From Babesia bovis T2Bo (Eukaryota; Apicomplexa; Aconoidasida; Piroplasmida; Babesiidae): 64,000 nt of DNA. The position numbers and the translations under genes are program-made. The number at the start of each line of letters is the position of its first letter. Within the stretch, counting starts at the first letter, position 1. Below, one piece after another: positions 41,762-51,581 of this stretch. Below the pieces are notes generated by a model. It saw only the letters and a list, made by a program, of their open reading frames with translations. It had not been told where the DNA came from and did not search any database. The stretch lies in assembly GCF_000165395.2 (NCBI RefSeq), contig NC_010575.1, positions 1,101,001 to 1,165,000 of the forward strand, in the 5' to 3' direction.

Positions 41762-44020
41762 ATGGAAAGTCTTACTGGAGCCCGTCGTGTGCGGGTTTAC
41801 CAGTTTCCATTTCTTTCTTCTTCTATTTGCACGTTGTATATGGTCTTATTCTTCATCGTTTCATCTTTAGATTCAGTTTCATGTGTATTAGTAAACACGC
41901 ACAAACGTGCGTTATCTTTACCAGGTAATTTGACTAATACATTGAATGCAGAGCACGCAACTGTAAAGGCTCAACACCCTACTTCCAATCCTACAAATGC
42001 AGTGAAGGCCAATGTTCCATCGTGGGATTACAGTCGCCATGGTGCCGATTGGACTAGTGGAATGTGCAATATCGGAGCTATGCAATCTCCTGTTGACCTT
42101 CATGTTGAGACACCTTCTACAAATAGGCAACATAGCTTAAAATCGCTGTTTGACCACGTACTTAGTGGCTCCAGTATAACCAATGATTTGAATGAAGGAT
42201 GGAAACGTGGCGATGTAGTTTATTCTTATCACCCTTTCATTTCTACCGTGAAAGTTCTTCGCAACGACAAGGTCTTCCGTATTTCCATCCCTGCCAATGA
42301 GGGTTCTATATTCGGATCGTTGTTCACCACTGACCGTCCAAACCTTTATGCTGCTACCCACATTGACTTTCATTCTCCGAGTGAGCACACATTTGAAGGC
42401 TCTGCAAACCGTCGCCACGTAGAAGTTCAGATATGGCATTATTATGGCGATGATGGTATGACTGATGAAGGTGTACGTGCGATCGACCCCAATGCACCAA
42501 AGGAGAAAGAAGAAGATGCTGAAAGCAAGGAAGAATCCGAGGAACCAAAAGAAGAGGAAACAGTTAGCGACAACCCAGAAGAACACCACAATGAACAATT
42601 GGGAGATGCCACCGGACAAAGTGGAAACCACGTAGATGGTAATACGATTCCTCAGCACCCCGAGCACGGTAATAACGTAAACCATGAACTCCATCACCCA
42701 AGCGAAACAGCTCTTAGACACCATCCTTCAGATCATGAGAAATCTGACATTACAAGCAACCATCATCTGGACAATCACAATCTGAAGTCAAGTTATGATG
42801 TTGTAGATGCTGCCGGTAACAGGGTCGATGCCAGTCACTTACTACATCAACAAAATACCAATGATGTAATGCACGAGACGGCAAAGGTACACCACGGCCA
42901 TTATAACCACAGGCTAGACGGTCCCGAGCTTCCAAACGCAAGCCATATCAGTGATGCTGAGTTGGAACATCACATTGACGAATTTCTATCTAAGGAGATT
43001 GAAGTTCCACCCACCTACAAGCCATATGAGACCGAGTCATCAAATATGCGTGCACCATCCCATGCTGATCATCGTAGTTTTATTGAAATCCTCAGTGACG
43101 TTGAGATGGCGAATGGCGAACATGTAATATCACCTTCCGGTGGAAAGGAAAGGATTGTTAAGAAGGTCACTGCAAAGAAGATCGATACATCAGTTAACCA
43201 AGAGGACAAGGATTTGCAATCTACTCTTTCCAAAAAAGCGCAAGAGATAGCTGGCATGTTAAAGGATGAAAATGTCGACATGCTTCATAAGTATTTGTTG
43301 CAGCACTTGGAGAATGTCTCTTTCAATGAAGAGCGTATTAAACGTCACAACGCAGGAAAGCGTCGTGCCCGTGATGTTGGCACCCATTGGGGTCGCTGGG
43401 CAGTTCTGTCTTTAACATTTATGAGCGAGGAGATGAATGATACACCTATAGAGACTCTGCAGTCATATCCATCTGAGCTTTTCATGGAACAAGTGCTTAA
43501 GATCGGTTCAAGCATCGCTGTGCAACCGGAGACTGGGTCTCCAAGCGTTGGCGATCTAACTGTAGAAGGCAACATGGAGCTACCTGTGGTAGATTTAGAA
43601 ACACCCATTAACCTCCCATCACTATTTTTGATGTTGGAGAATAAGAATGTGAGCTACTTCGCTTACGATGGTTCATTCACTTACCCTGGATGTGAGGAGA
43701 CTGTTAGGTGGTATGTTGCTAAGGATCCTCTACCTATATCCACCGAACTTATGTTGCAAATAAATCGCATGTTAAACCAGAAGCGTACTTCTGAGTCAGC
43801 CAACAATAATGTAAACAAATACAGGGAGCTTCAAAATGTTGATCCCAATATTCACCACATTGGCAAGGTTTATATGGTTCACGGCTACCCTATGGAATAC
43901 TTCATTGCGACATCATTGCAGCGCCCACCAATCCTACCCCTTCCACGACCATCTGGATTCTTTACACCATATTGGGGACTTTGCATTGCGCTGGTCGTCG
44001 TAGTATTCACTCAGCTTTAG
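41762..44020 (+). CDS. carbonic-anhydrase-related protein (CA_RP type), secreted, probably GPI-anchored, zinc ligands altered
   Basis: A single frame of 752 residues. A hydrophobic N-terminal signal lies near 16-42. The alpha-type carbonic anhydrase fold starts at WDYSRHGADW with CNIGAMQSPVDL and continues through HIDFHSPSEHTFEG (200-213), VEVQIWH (220-226) and later FTYPGCEETVRWYV. Against human CA II, the zinc ligands His94, His96 and His119 correspond to Asp202, His204 and Gln223, so normal catalysis is doubtful. An acidic, His/Asn-rich insert of over 200 residues (~238-470) splits the domain. The C-terminus is hydrophobic (YWGLCIALVVVVFTQL), like a GPI signal. A GPI-anchored CA-related protein of Toxoplasma rhoptries is the likely relative. 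Confidence 0.82.
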   Translation: MESLTGARRVRVYQFPFLSSSICTLYMVLFFIVSSLDSVSCVLVNTHKRALSLPGNLTNTLNAEHATVKAQHPTSNPTNAVKANVPSWDYSRHGADWTSGMCNIGAMQSPVDLHVETPSTNRQHSLKSLFDHVLSGSSITNDLNEGWKRGDVVYSYHPFISTVKVLRNDKVFRISIPANEGSIFGSLFTTDRPNLYAATHIDFHSPSEHTFEGSANRRHVEVQIWHYYGDDGMTDEGVRAIDPNAPKEKEEDAESKEESEEPKEEETVSDNPEEHHNEQLGDATGQSGNHVDGNTIPQHPEHGNNVNHELHHPSETALRHHPSDHEKSDITSNHHLDNHNLKSSYDVVDAAGNRVDASHLLHQQNTNDVMHETAKVHHGHYNHRLDGPELPNASHISDAELEHHIDEFLSKEIEVPPTYKPYETESSNMRAPSHADHRSFIEILSDVEMANGEHVISPSGGKERIVKKVTAKKIDTSVNQEDKDLQSTLSKKAQEIAGMLKDENVDMLHKYLLQHLENVSFNEERIKRHNAGKRRARDVGTHWGRWAVLSLTFMSEEMNDTPIETLQSYPSELFMEQVLKIGSSIAVQPETGSPSVGDLTVEGNMELPVVDLETPINLPSLFLMLENKNVSYFAYDGSFTYPGCEETVRWYVAKDPLPISTELMLQINRMLNQKRTSESANNNVNKYRELQNVDPNIHHIGKVYMVHGYPMEYFIATSLQRPPILPLPRPSGFFTPYWGLCIALVVVVFTQL

Positions 44021-44330
44021 ACACGGCTACTTTGATATGGCGACACATGAGTCATGACTGTGTACGGCTCATCATAACAGGAATCTTGTTTGCACGTTAT
44101 GTTAACTAGCAGACAAGATGTAAACTGTTACGACTGTAATACCAACAAATTCCTCCATTACCTTGTAGGGACTGAGGAAATCTTTTTAATGTATTAGAAA
44201 TTAAGAGTGTCTTTGCTTTAGCAATGTATACGTGTACTATTACGTGACTTGTGGATGCAATTCCCAGCTACTATAGACGTAGCTATGGGAAATGCATTAG
44301 TATATCATTGTGTTTAAATGCTCATAGTCT
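44021..44330. other. convergent 3' flanks
   Basis: 310 bp between the stops of the carbonic-anhydrase-related gene (+) and the nucleoporin gene (-). It holds two 3' UTRs; no terminator or structure stands out. Confidence 0.5.
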
Positions 44331-46715
44331 CTATGATGATGTTTGGTCTTGTTTTGGTGGCACAATAGTAACGAAGGTCATGACCATGTGTATAGCTTCC
44401 ACAGTACGGTTTTTGTCAACGTTACAATTTTGATACGCGGATTCAAGTAAGTCCACAAGGTTATGGGCCTCTGCTTGTGTCAACAAGGTGGATGGCTGCT
44501 GCCCATTGGCTACCAGGTGTTTAAGAGCTCTTATAAAGTCTACCAGGGCGTTGAAGTATATTTGGTGCGATTCGTTTCGCAGCACTTGGGTCACTCCTTC
44601 AAATATACGATTCCCTTTTGCATGAGCCACGGCTTCTACGTACTGTCCCTTTTTGACTAGTACAGATGTTTTGATGCATTCGAACAACCCTGTGAGGTCT
44701 AGCAGTCGCTTATTGTTAGGTGCTAGGCTTTTAGCTAACATGAAATATACACAAAGATCCTCGGCAGTAACTGTGTTTCCATTATTTTGTTCTACATTGT
44801 CATAGAGGTAACAACAGCATGCCTCCAGTACTGATACACAGTTATCAACGTCCTGTATACAGTAGAAACACTTGAAAGCGGGTGACCAAAGGCCTACATG
44901 TGCCGAATATTGTGCCATGAGCAGAATAGCAAGTTTTGCGGCACTGCGTCTTGTAGCTAGTTTTATAAGCTTTTGTAACAAAGGGCCGATCATCAGCATA
45001 CCATTTCTTGTTGTGGAAGACCCGATAAAGCAGGTGTTGACTGCATCATTAAAGCTTTCTGATATGACATACTTCATGCACGAAGCAGCCTTTTCTTGTG
45101 GCAGTATGGTGGCCAAGACAATCTTTAATTCTGGAGAGACATTGCGTTTCCTGTTAAAAGCCAATTGAGTTAAATAGTGTGTTTCTTTCATTTGGGTTGC
45201 ATTGCTTTCCAGCTTCCACAACGAGTTTGCGATATATGTGAGGTCATCACCGTCAAGTATACCAGAATTTTCAAAGTACACCAAGAATATAAGTGCTACT
45301 GCCTGTACCCTAGAAGTCTGTACAGCAGACATGAGTAAACGCATCGTTTCCATCACGCCTCCAGCGAGAGCGATATAATAGGCATAGGTAAGTACACGCT
45401 CGACTACATTCGGGTCATCGGGCTTGATTGCCTCTGCCTCTTGTGTCAATGTATGGCACAATCGTGTTGTTGCCATGGTGAGCGACGTCTTGGAACCACT
45501 CAATATTATATGTATTTGGTACCATATATAATCTTCCTTGGTGTAGAGTGAGTCCGCATCGCATGCTGCATAGTAATCCGGGTATATGACACTTAACAGT
45601 AGAAGCACATAAAAATTGCTTCCCTTACCCAACAGTGTGATACTTTTAGTTTGTTTTGTTGGGAAATATTCAGACGAAAACTTGCCAAGTAGCACCTGCT
45701 TTTCAGCGGAGCATTCCTTTTCACTTAGGATACTAACAAGCAACTGGCAGAGTTCGACGAACATTGGTGGGTACTCCGATTCATCTATACCTTGTGGTAT
45801 TGCTACCTTGCCATTAGTGTTCTTATCAATTAGTATCCGAAGTGCGTATACTGCGCCAGCTCGGAATAGCAAGTATGCAATGAAGAAATAATATTCACTA
45901 TTCCTTGGTTTAGCTTCAGGGCTGATTTGTACATGGCCAGGGAATACATGATTAGCACATTCTACACATATGCTGAGTAACTTCGCTGTGTTGGCTTGGG
46001 GTGCTGCGATTAATGAATCCACGAATATTCCTTTGGTGTTGAGTAATGCCAGATGAAGAGAACCCCAAGCCTGTTTTTGCAAATGTTGCAAAGATACCCT
46101 AAGATATTTTTTCATAAATCCATTTTGCGTCCCATCCCCTAGCGGGGGCAGTTCAAGCATGAAGGAGATAAAATTATGTGCGTTTGCGTCACATGGGCTG
46201 AGCAATGGAAGCATGTTATCTACAAATATGCGTTTTGCATCATCCGTTACGCCAAGTGGGTAATGTGCATGTCGATCTAACCAACTGACCAGCATTTCAA
46301 GTTCATGTGACATAACAATATCTGGTGTACAACGCACGGGTTCAACTTTACTTTGAGTAGGTCTTTCTTGGTTGTTATCTGGTTTGCCACGCACTCGTGC
46401 TGAATCATCACAAGATCTAAGACGATTCATAAGACTCTCTACAACTACTGCCTTATCCCGCTCCCATAGTTGCAAGTCCTTGTCACACCATGGTGTATCA
46501 CTTTCATCAAGTGAATCATGACTCAGCCCATTATAAATATCGTCATACCTTGCATTGGTTGTAGCCGTTTCATCAACAGACTTTTCCACATTTTGATCTG
46601 CCTGATTGTTGCAATCCTTGGAAAGCTTGAAGAGGTTAACAACTGACGACTGTTGTATCTTAGAATCTAGTGGTGCCAGGGCTGACGCCGACGTTGTGAT
46701 TACATTCCAGTCCAT
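44331..46715 (-). CDS. Nup93/Nic96-like nucleoporin
   Basis: A single frame of 794 residues from ATG 46715; the frame is open further upstream but only from a GTG. The first ~130 residues are Asp/Ser-rich, and the remainder is almost wholly helical. A central stretch resembles the Nup93/Nic96 solenoid: YYFFIAYLLFRAGAVYALRI, then YPDYYAACDADSLYTKEDYI, WYQIHIIL and AYYIALAGGVMETMRLL. Nup93 is a scaffold of the inner ring of the nuclear pore. Similarity is at pattern level, so another alpha-solenoid protein cannot be excluded. It converges with the preceding gene and faces away from PRP17. Confidence 0.55.
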   Translation of the reverse strand: MDWNVITTSASALAPLDSKIQQSSVVNLFKLSKDCNNQADQNVEKSVDETATTNARYDDIYNGLSHDSLDESDTPWCDKDLQLWERDKAVVVESLMNRLRSCDDSARVRGKPDNNQERPTQSKVEPVRCTPDIVMSHELEMLVSWLDRHAHYPLGVTDDAKRIFVDNMLPLLSPCDANAHNFISFMLELPPLGDGTQNGFMKKYLRVSLQHLQKQAWGSLHLALLNTKGIFVDSLIAAPQANTAKLLSICVECANHVFPGHVQISPEAKPRNSEYYFFIAYLLFRAGAVYALRILIDKNTNGKVAIPQGIDESEYPPMFVELCQLLVSILSEKECSAEKQVLLGKFSSEYFPTKQTKSITLLGKGSNFYVLLLLSVIYPDYYAACDADSLYTKEDYIWYQIHIILSGSKTSLTMATTRLCHTLTQEAEAIKPDDPNVVERVLTYAYYIALAGGVMETMRLLMSAVQTSRVQAVALIFLVYFENSGILDGDDLTYIANSLWKLESNATQMKETHYLTQLAFNRKRNVSPELKIVLATILPQEKAASCMKYVISESFNDAVNTCFIGSSTTRNGMLMIGPLLQKLIKLATRRSAAKLAILLMAQYSAHVGLWSPAFKCFYCIQDVDNCVSVLEACCCYLYDNVEQNNGNTVTAEDLCVYFMLAKSLAPNNKRLLDLTGLFECIKTSVLVKKGQYVEAVAHAKGNRIFEGVTQVLRNESHQIYFNALVDFIRALKHLVANGQQPSTLLTQAEAHNLVDLLESAYQNCNVDKNRTVEAIHMVMTFVTIVPPKQDQTSS

Positions 46716-47466
46716 AGTATTAGCTTGATGACAGCGAAGTGTCCGAAACAGGAGAATTACCACTTTCTCTATTAAATTATCTCTTACACGCACCGCTATT
46801 AAGTTTCGACGAGTTGCAAGAGAAGGATTTTCAGCTTACAATTCACACCTCGTTAATTAAAATCACCTTATATATCCATGGTTGTATTATAATACCGCAT
46901 TCTACACTTAAATTATTGCTTGTTGTCGTGGACCTCGCTTGTAAGAACTTACGGCACAAATTATGACGACCGTCAGTAGCTACAACATAGAATATATTTC
47001 TAATGATTTTACACTGATTTTTCAGCGGTGGTGTATGAAATATCATTTATCTTTTGCATTATATTAGTCTTCAGCTCTCTCCTGACAACCACATATCCAG
47101 GGATTCCAACTTCCTTGGGTCTTATTATGTTTTATAGTATCGCAAAACATATACAACATAGTTCGTCATACACATTTTGTTGATTTCTGTGTATGAACAT
47201 TAACAGTTCCTTAACTATATTCTTTCACGTAGCGTCTAAAATCCTCACTAACAACGTGCCTTGTGTATTAACGCAAACATTATAGCGTGTCAAAGGATAA
47301 CTTTCTGTAATATATTATATACTATGGTCCAAAATGTGGAATGATGATATATATTCTGCGTATGTGTGTTAATTTTGTCTTTGTTTAAGTGTTACATCTG
47401 AAGCACATTTGGCCCTAGATTCGAATACAAGAGGTTATAACATCTATTATACACATATCTAACGAT
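46716..47466. promoter_or_regulatory. divergent intergenic region (nucleoporin / PRP17)
   Basis: 751 bp between divergent starts, holding both promoters. It is AT-rich with no credible reading frame; the small frames at 46739-47046 lack coding character. Confidence 0.5.
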
Positions 47467-49554
47467 ATGGACGCCATTGGAAGTTATTACAGCGATGAAG
47501 AGCCTGTACGTACAGACTCTCAACCTAAATCGCAGATTAATAATGTTGAGACGGAACCATTAACTGCACCATCGCAAAAAGGATTACCATTAAAGGCCGA
47601 CACTGTTTTTCCAACAGGATCGGCTCCTACATCTAACTTCGCTAATGTAGAGACTATGGATCTGGATGCCATCTCGGAAAGCTGCAGTTCTCGGGTTCAT
47701 TCCTCTTATCAACGTTCTCGTCTTACTTCCGTCCAAGATCATGGTTCTATTACAAACGACAGCACGGTATCAAACACTTTAAAGGCTACGTCACTTGTCG
47801 TGTCTGATCCTTCTACAACAAATGTGATTTCTGTTGAACTGGGGAGTCGGAACAATGAGACCGGGATTGTATCGATTGCGGCTTCTGAGGCTGATACCGC
47901 GCCCATAGAAACGCAATCAGATCGCATTAGGGCTAATATGGAATCTGTAGCCGTTTCACGCATGAAATCTCATTTGCGTGAGCACACCCGTGATGACGGT
48001 TTGATGGGTATGGCCAATTATCCAGTTGATCATCCTATGCATCGCAACATATCTTTGATCGATCGCAATGAGCTTGAACGTTACGGTAAGGGTGGAAACA
48101 GTTTAGCTTTGAACGGTGACACCGGCAGTGGTGTGTTTGTAACTCCCTGTGGTTTGACAGAAAAGACATATTTTGATGAGACTAGTTTTGACGATCAGAT
48201 CCGCCAGGGTGACCTGATGGTTTCCATGGCTCACCTTGGTGCCAATGATTTAAAGCGCCGTAGACGTTTAAGTGAGTCTGAGATGGAGAGTGAGGATATA
48301 TTCGGCCCTTGGTTGCCTTATGAGGAATTTGATCAGCCGGCTGCTGACGTACCGTCTGCTGAAACTTCAGATGATGCTGAACGTCGCAAGTTACCCACCT
48401 TTGAGGCGAACACACGTAAGATGCCTCATGCTGGTTTGGCATTCCCTAATTGCACTCCTGATGTTGCTTTACCGCTTAATGAGGTTATTGTTGAAGACGG
48501 CAAGCAGGAGACTCGTTATGATGGTGTGGCTGTTTCTAGCTTCCACCGCAAGATAGACCCCAATTCACCACCTATGCGTTCTTGGTTGTTACCTCCGAAG
48601 AATCTAAAAGCTTTTGACCCTGACAATTACAAATCACGTTTACCCAAGCAGGAGATTCACACATACACTGGTCACACCATGGCTGTGCAGGCGCTTAGGT
48701 ATATACCACGCACAGGCCACTGCTTGTTATCGGCTTCTATGGACGGATTTGTTAAGATATGGGACGCTAACAACAATCGCAAGTGTTTACGTACTTACAA
48801 GGGTCACTGCAAGGGTGTGAAGGATATTGCTTTTGCGAATGCCGACGGCACAAAGTTTTATAGTTGTGGCTATGATTCTAATGTAATTCAATGGGACACT
48901 GAGTACGGCAAGGTGGTTGGTGTCTATAACATGGAGGCCGCTCCGTTTTGTGTGACTGTCTATCCCTGTGATGAGAACATATTTATTGTTGGTGGCGCTA
49001 GCAAGAAAGCATCCCAGTATGACGCTCGTAGTGGCAAGGTTTCTCTAGAGTACAATGCGCATCAATCCAATGTTAACACGGTAACATTTTTTGATGAGAA
49101 CCGTCGTTTGGTGACCACTGGTGATGATCGTCGTATGGCTGTTTGGGAGTATAACATTCCTGTCGCTATTAAGCAGCTTTCTGACCCCTCTATGCACAGC
49201 ATGCCTGCGGTGGTGGCTCATCCTAGTGAGAAGTTTATTCTTGCCCAGGCGATGAGCAACCAGATATTAGTCTACGAATCCTCAGGCTCACGTTTCCGCT
49301 TTTTTGGCGGTAAGCGTTTCAAGGGTCACTTGTGCAGTGGTTATGCTATACGTCCTTCGTGCTCTCCGGACGGGCGTTATGTTGTCAGCGGTGACGCCCG
49401 TGGACGTGTATTTCTATGGGATTGGAAGACTTGCCGCAATATCTCTACTCTTTCTGGTCACAAGTCTGTTACCATGGATTGCCAATGGCATCCGCTGCAG
49501 CCGTCACGGATTGCTACATGTTCGTGGGATGGCACAATTAAGTTATGGGATTGA
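47467..49554 (+). CDS. CDC40: PRP17/CDC40, WD-repeat splicing factor
   Basis: A single frame of 695 residues. The N-terminal ~370 residues are poorly conserved and charged. The family linker (SWLLPPKNLKAFDPDNYKSR) precedes seven WD repeats: HTYTGHTMAVQALRYIPRTG, TYKGHCKGVKDIAFANADGT, YNAHQSNVNTVTF, RFKGHLCSGYAIRPSCSPDG and the last SWDGTIKLWD at the very C-terminus, as in PRP17. PRP17 joins the spliceosome for the second catalytic step. No introns. Codons end mostly in T or G, as in other plus-strand genes of the right half. Confidence 0.93.
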   Translation: MDAIGSYYSDEEPVRTDSQPKSQINNVETEPLTAPSQKGLPLKADTVFPTGSAPTSNFANVETMDLDAISESCSSRVHSSYQRSRLTSVQDHGSITNDSTVSNTLKATSLVVSDPSTTNVISVELGSRNNETGIVSIAASEADTAPIETQSDRIRANMESVAVSRMKSHLREHTRDDGLMGMANYPVDHPMHRNISLIDRNELERYGKGGNSLALNGDTGSGVFVTPCGLTEKTYFDETSFDDQIRQGDLMVSMAHLGANDLKRRRRLSESEMESEDIFGPWLPYEEFDQPAADVPSAETSDDAERRKLPTFEANTRKMPHAGLAFPNCTPDVALPLNEVIVEDGKQETRYDGVAVSSFHRKIDPNSPPMRSWLLPPKNLKAFDPDNYKSRLPKQEIHTYTGHTMAVQALRYIPRTGHCLLSASMDGFVKIWDANNNRKCLRTYKGHCKGVKDIAFANADGTKFYSCGYDSNVIQWDTEYGKVVGVYNMEAAPFCVTVYPCDENIFIVGGASKKASQYDARSGKVSLEYNAHQSNVNTVTFFDENRRLVTTGDDRRMAVWEYNIPVAIKQLSDPSMHSMPAVVAHPSEKFILAQAMSNQILVYESSGSRFRFFGGKRFKGHLCSGYAIRPSCSPDGRYVVSGDARGRVFLWDWKTCRNISTLSGHKSVTMDCQWHPLQPSRIATCSWDGTIKLWD

Positions 49555-49687
49555 GTCGTTGTTCATCTGTAATAGATGTGTACCACCATCGTAACCTAGG
49601 CATAGTGCCAGGCGTTGCGTATTGCAACCCGATGTATTGGCAAATTTGACTCAAACATATATAATATATAAGTATACACACTCATTT

Positions 49688-50573
49688 ATGGCACCTCGCG
49701 GGCGTAAAATTAAGCCTCGTGGCAACGTCGGTTCCCCTGTGAGCATTCACGATGTTTACGCGCGTGCGTTACAACTATCATCGATTCCTAAGCAGGAAGC
49801 TGGTGAAGAGCATCCTAATACCGAAGATGACATAGTTGAACCGGAGCCTTCTGGTGATTCAACTTCCTGTTCACCATCAAGGGGCGATGTGTCTACTTCT
49901 GAAGAGCGGGTGAAGTTGTTTATGTGGGACTTTAATCAGTGCGATAAGAAGCGTTGTACAGGTCGTAAGATGGTCCATTTGGGAATTGTAAAGCCCTTGC
50001 GTATAGGTCAGTCATTTGCTGGTATAGTATTGAGTCCTTTTGGTCGATCCAAGTTATCGTTAGAGGATGGTGAGATTGTCCGTTCTCGTGGTATTGCTGT
50101 GATCGACTGTTCTTGGAATAAGGTTGAAACTGTGAATCAAGGTCAGCTAAATGTCAGTAAGTTGGCTTTCTAAAGTTTTGGCAAATGTACTTCAGAACAT
50201 GCTCGTCTGCTCCCGTTTCTGATTGCAGCCAATCCTACTCATTACGGTCGTCCATTTGAGCTGTCTTGTGTAGAAGCTCTTGCTGCGGGATTGTATATAT
50301 TAGGTTGGTGTCATGTCTGTTGCTTCATTGACTTCAGGACTTGAGGACGATGCTATGCGAATATTAGAATCATTTGGTTGGGGCCGCAGTTTCATTGACA
50401 TAAACGCCAGTAACTTGGCTTTGTATCGTGCTGAAGGGTTGACCAGTTCTGCTATGGATGAATTAGAACAGCGTTTTCTTAGTGATGTTGCTTCTGAGCA
50501 TGCTGAGCGTCGTGCAGTCCGGGAACAAATGGATTACCAGGATGTTGGTGTTGATGCTTTTACTCCTGAATGA
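49688..50573 (+). CDS. TSR3: TSR3, 18S rRNA aminocarboxypropyltransferase (3 exons)
   Basis: Exons 49688-50156, 50196-50303 and 50338-50573 (introns 39 and 34 nt) encode 270 residues. The ATG at 49688 starts a basic leader ([12 protein letters not shown]). Family motifs are clear: [43 protein letters not shown], then across the first intron [35 protein letters not shown] and [18 protein letters not shown]3 transfers the aminocarboxypropyl group of SAM to the hypermodified uridine of 18S rRNA, late in 40S maturation in the cytosol. The last 14 bp of coding sequence overlap the 3' end of the opposite gene. Confidence 0.93.
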
Positions 50574-51513
50574 CCCAATCGTAATTTTTATATTGTCTTC
50601 TTAGCCAGCTTAATGCTTGCATATATTTATCTGTTGATCGGAATGCCCTCTCCATGGAATCCATATGTAGTACTCCTGCTACAACTTCTCTTGCAAAGTG
50701 TGGTGTTATTCTGTTGAGGTCCTCAATAACACATGCGATTCCTTCACCTGAGAGTCCAAAGTCTACGTGTATAAAGTCGAATCCTTTTGGCATAACATCA
50801 CGTACTCCTGTTTTACCGGTTACATTCATTAATTTTCTGTTGTGAGCCCAATCTGGTACTAGATCATCCAAAGCTTTGCGGAACATGCTTTTTGCATCAT
50901 CTAGAGCTTCCAATGGTATTGGGAAGCACTGTATATAACAGTGTTGCTGTGGTCTACTTCCACCATCTTCCTTATTTCGTAAGTACGGATCGCTAAGTGC
51001 CGTTTCTATGAACAGTACGGTTTTATCTTGTTCGTAGAACATCTTCACTAGTGTTTTTTGATAGTTTCTGAGTTCAGTGTATGTATTATCATCTAGATAG
51101 AGTGTGCTTTGTACATGTTGTTTGGGGGCTATTATGAGTTGGTCACCTTGTATGGCATGTCTCTGTTGTTCCATTGCAAGGTATACTGTTTGCGATTGCG
51201 ATAATTCAATTTCCTTTTGCATTGATGATGGGCACATGACACAAAATTTAGTTGTGCCTTCTGTTTTTTGCATTGATGGTCTAGGCCTGCTGTCCACTTT
51301 CTGGAATGTTGATATTCTTCGGAATTGACATGGTCCTAATGCAAAATCTTCTGCGTTCTCTCGTTTCAAAATGCTTTCCTTTAGTTTTATAGCTGCATTG
51401 CGATTAGCCATGTATAGCGCTTCATCAATTTGTACATGGGTGTCATATGAACCTTCATTTTTGTTTCGGCTATAGCCGCCTTTGTGTCTTTTGTAATTGT
51501 TTTTCATGTTCAT
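50560..51513 (-). CDS. CWF19-like protein (CwfJ domains)
   Basis: A single frame of 317 residues. The N-terminus is basic (MKNNYKRHKGGYSRNKN). The first CwfJ domain is HIT-like and begins KFCVMCPSSMQKE, with QGDQLIIAPKQHVQSTLYLD and RPQQHCYIQCFPIP. The second CwfJ domain is PKGFDFIHVDFGLSGEGIAC, FAREVVAGVLHMDSMERAFR and a C-terminal WLRRQYKNYDW. CWF19/CWF19L2 proteins act in spliceosome disassembly and lariat handling. It is shorter than most homologs, which carry long N-terminal extensions. Its last 14 coding bases overlap TSR3 tail to tail. Confidence 0.9.
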   Translation of the reverse strand: MNMKNNYKRHKGGYSRNKNEGSYDTHVQIDEALYMANRNAAIKLKESILKRENAEDFALGPCQFRRISTFQKVDSRPRPSMQKTEGTTKFCVMCPSSMQKEIELSQSQTVYLAMEQQRHAIQGDQLIIAPKQHVQSTLYLDDNTYTELRNYQKTLVKMFYEQDKTVLFIETALSDPYLRNKEDGGSRPQQHCYIQCFPIPLEALDDAKSMFRKALDDLVPDWAHNRKLMNVTGKTGVRDVMPKGFDFIHVDFGLSGEGIACVIEDLNRITPHFAREVVAGVLHMDSMERAFRSTDKYMQALSWLRRQYKNYDWVIQE

Positions 51514-51581
51514 TTGGTCATGTGATATAAACGTTATATAGATTTAAATATTAGTTGTTACGATGTAAATGTGTAGCCTTG

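Noticed and set aside
46715..46793. N-terminal extension of the nucleoporin frame
   Set aside because: It starts at GTG; the first ATG is at 46715.
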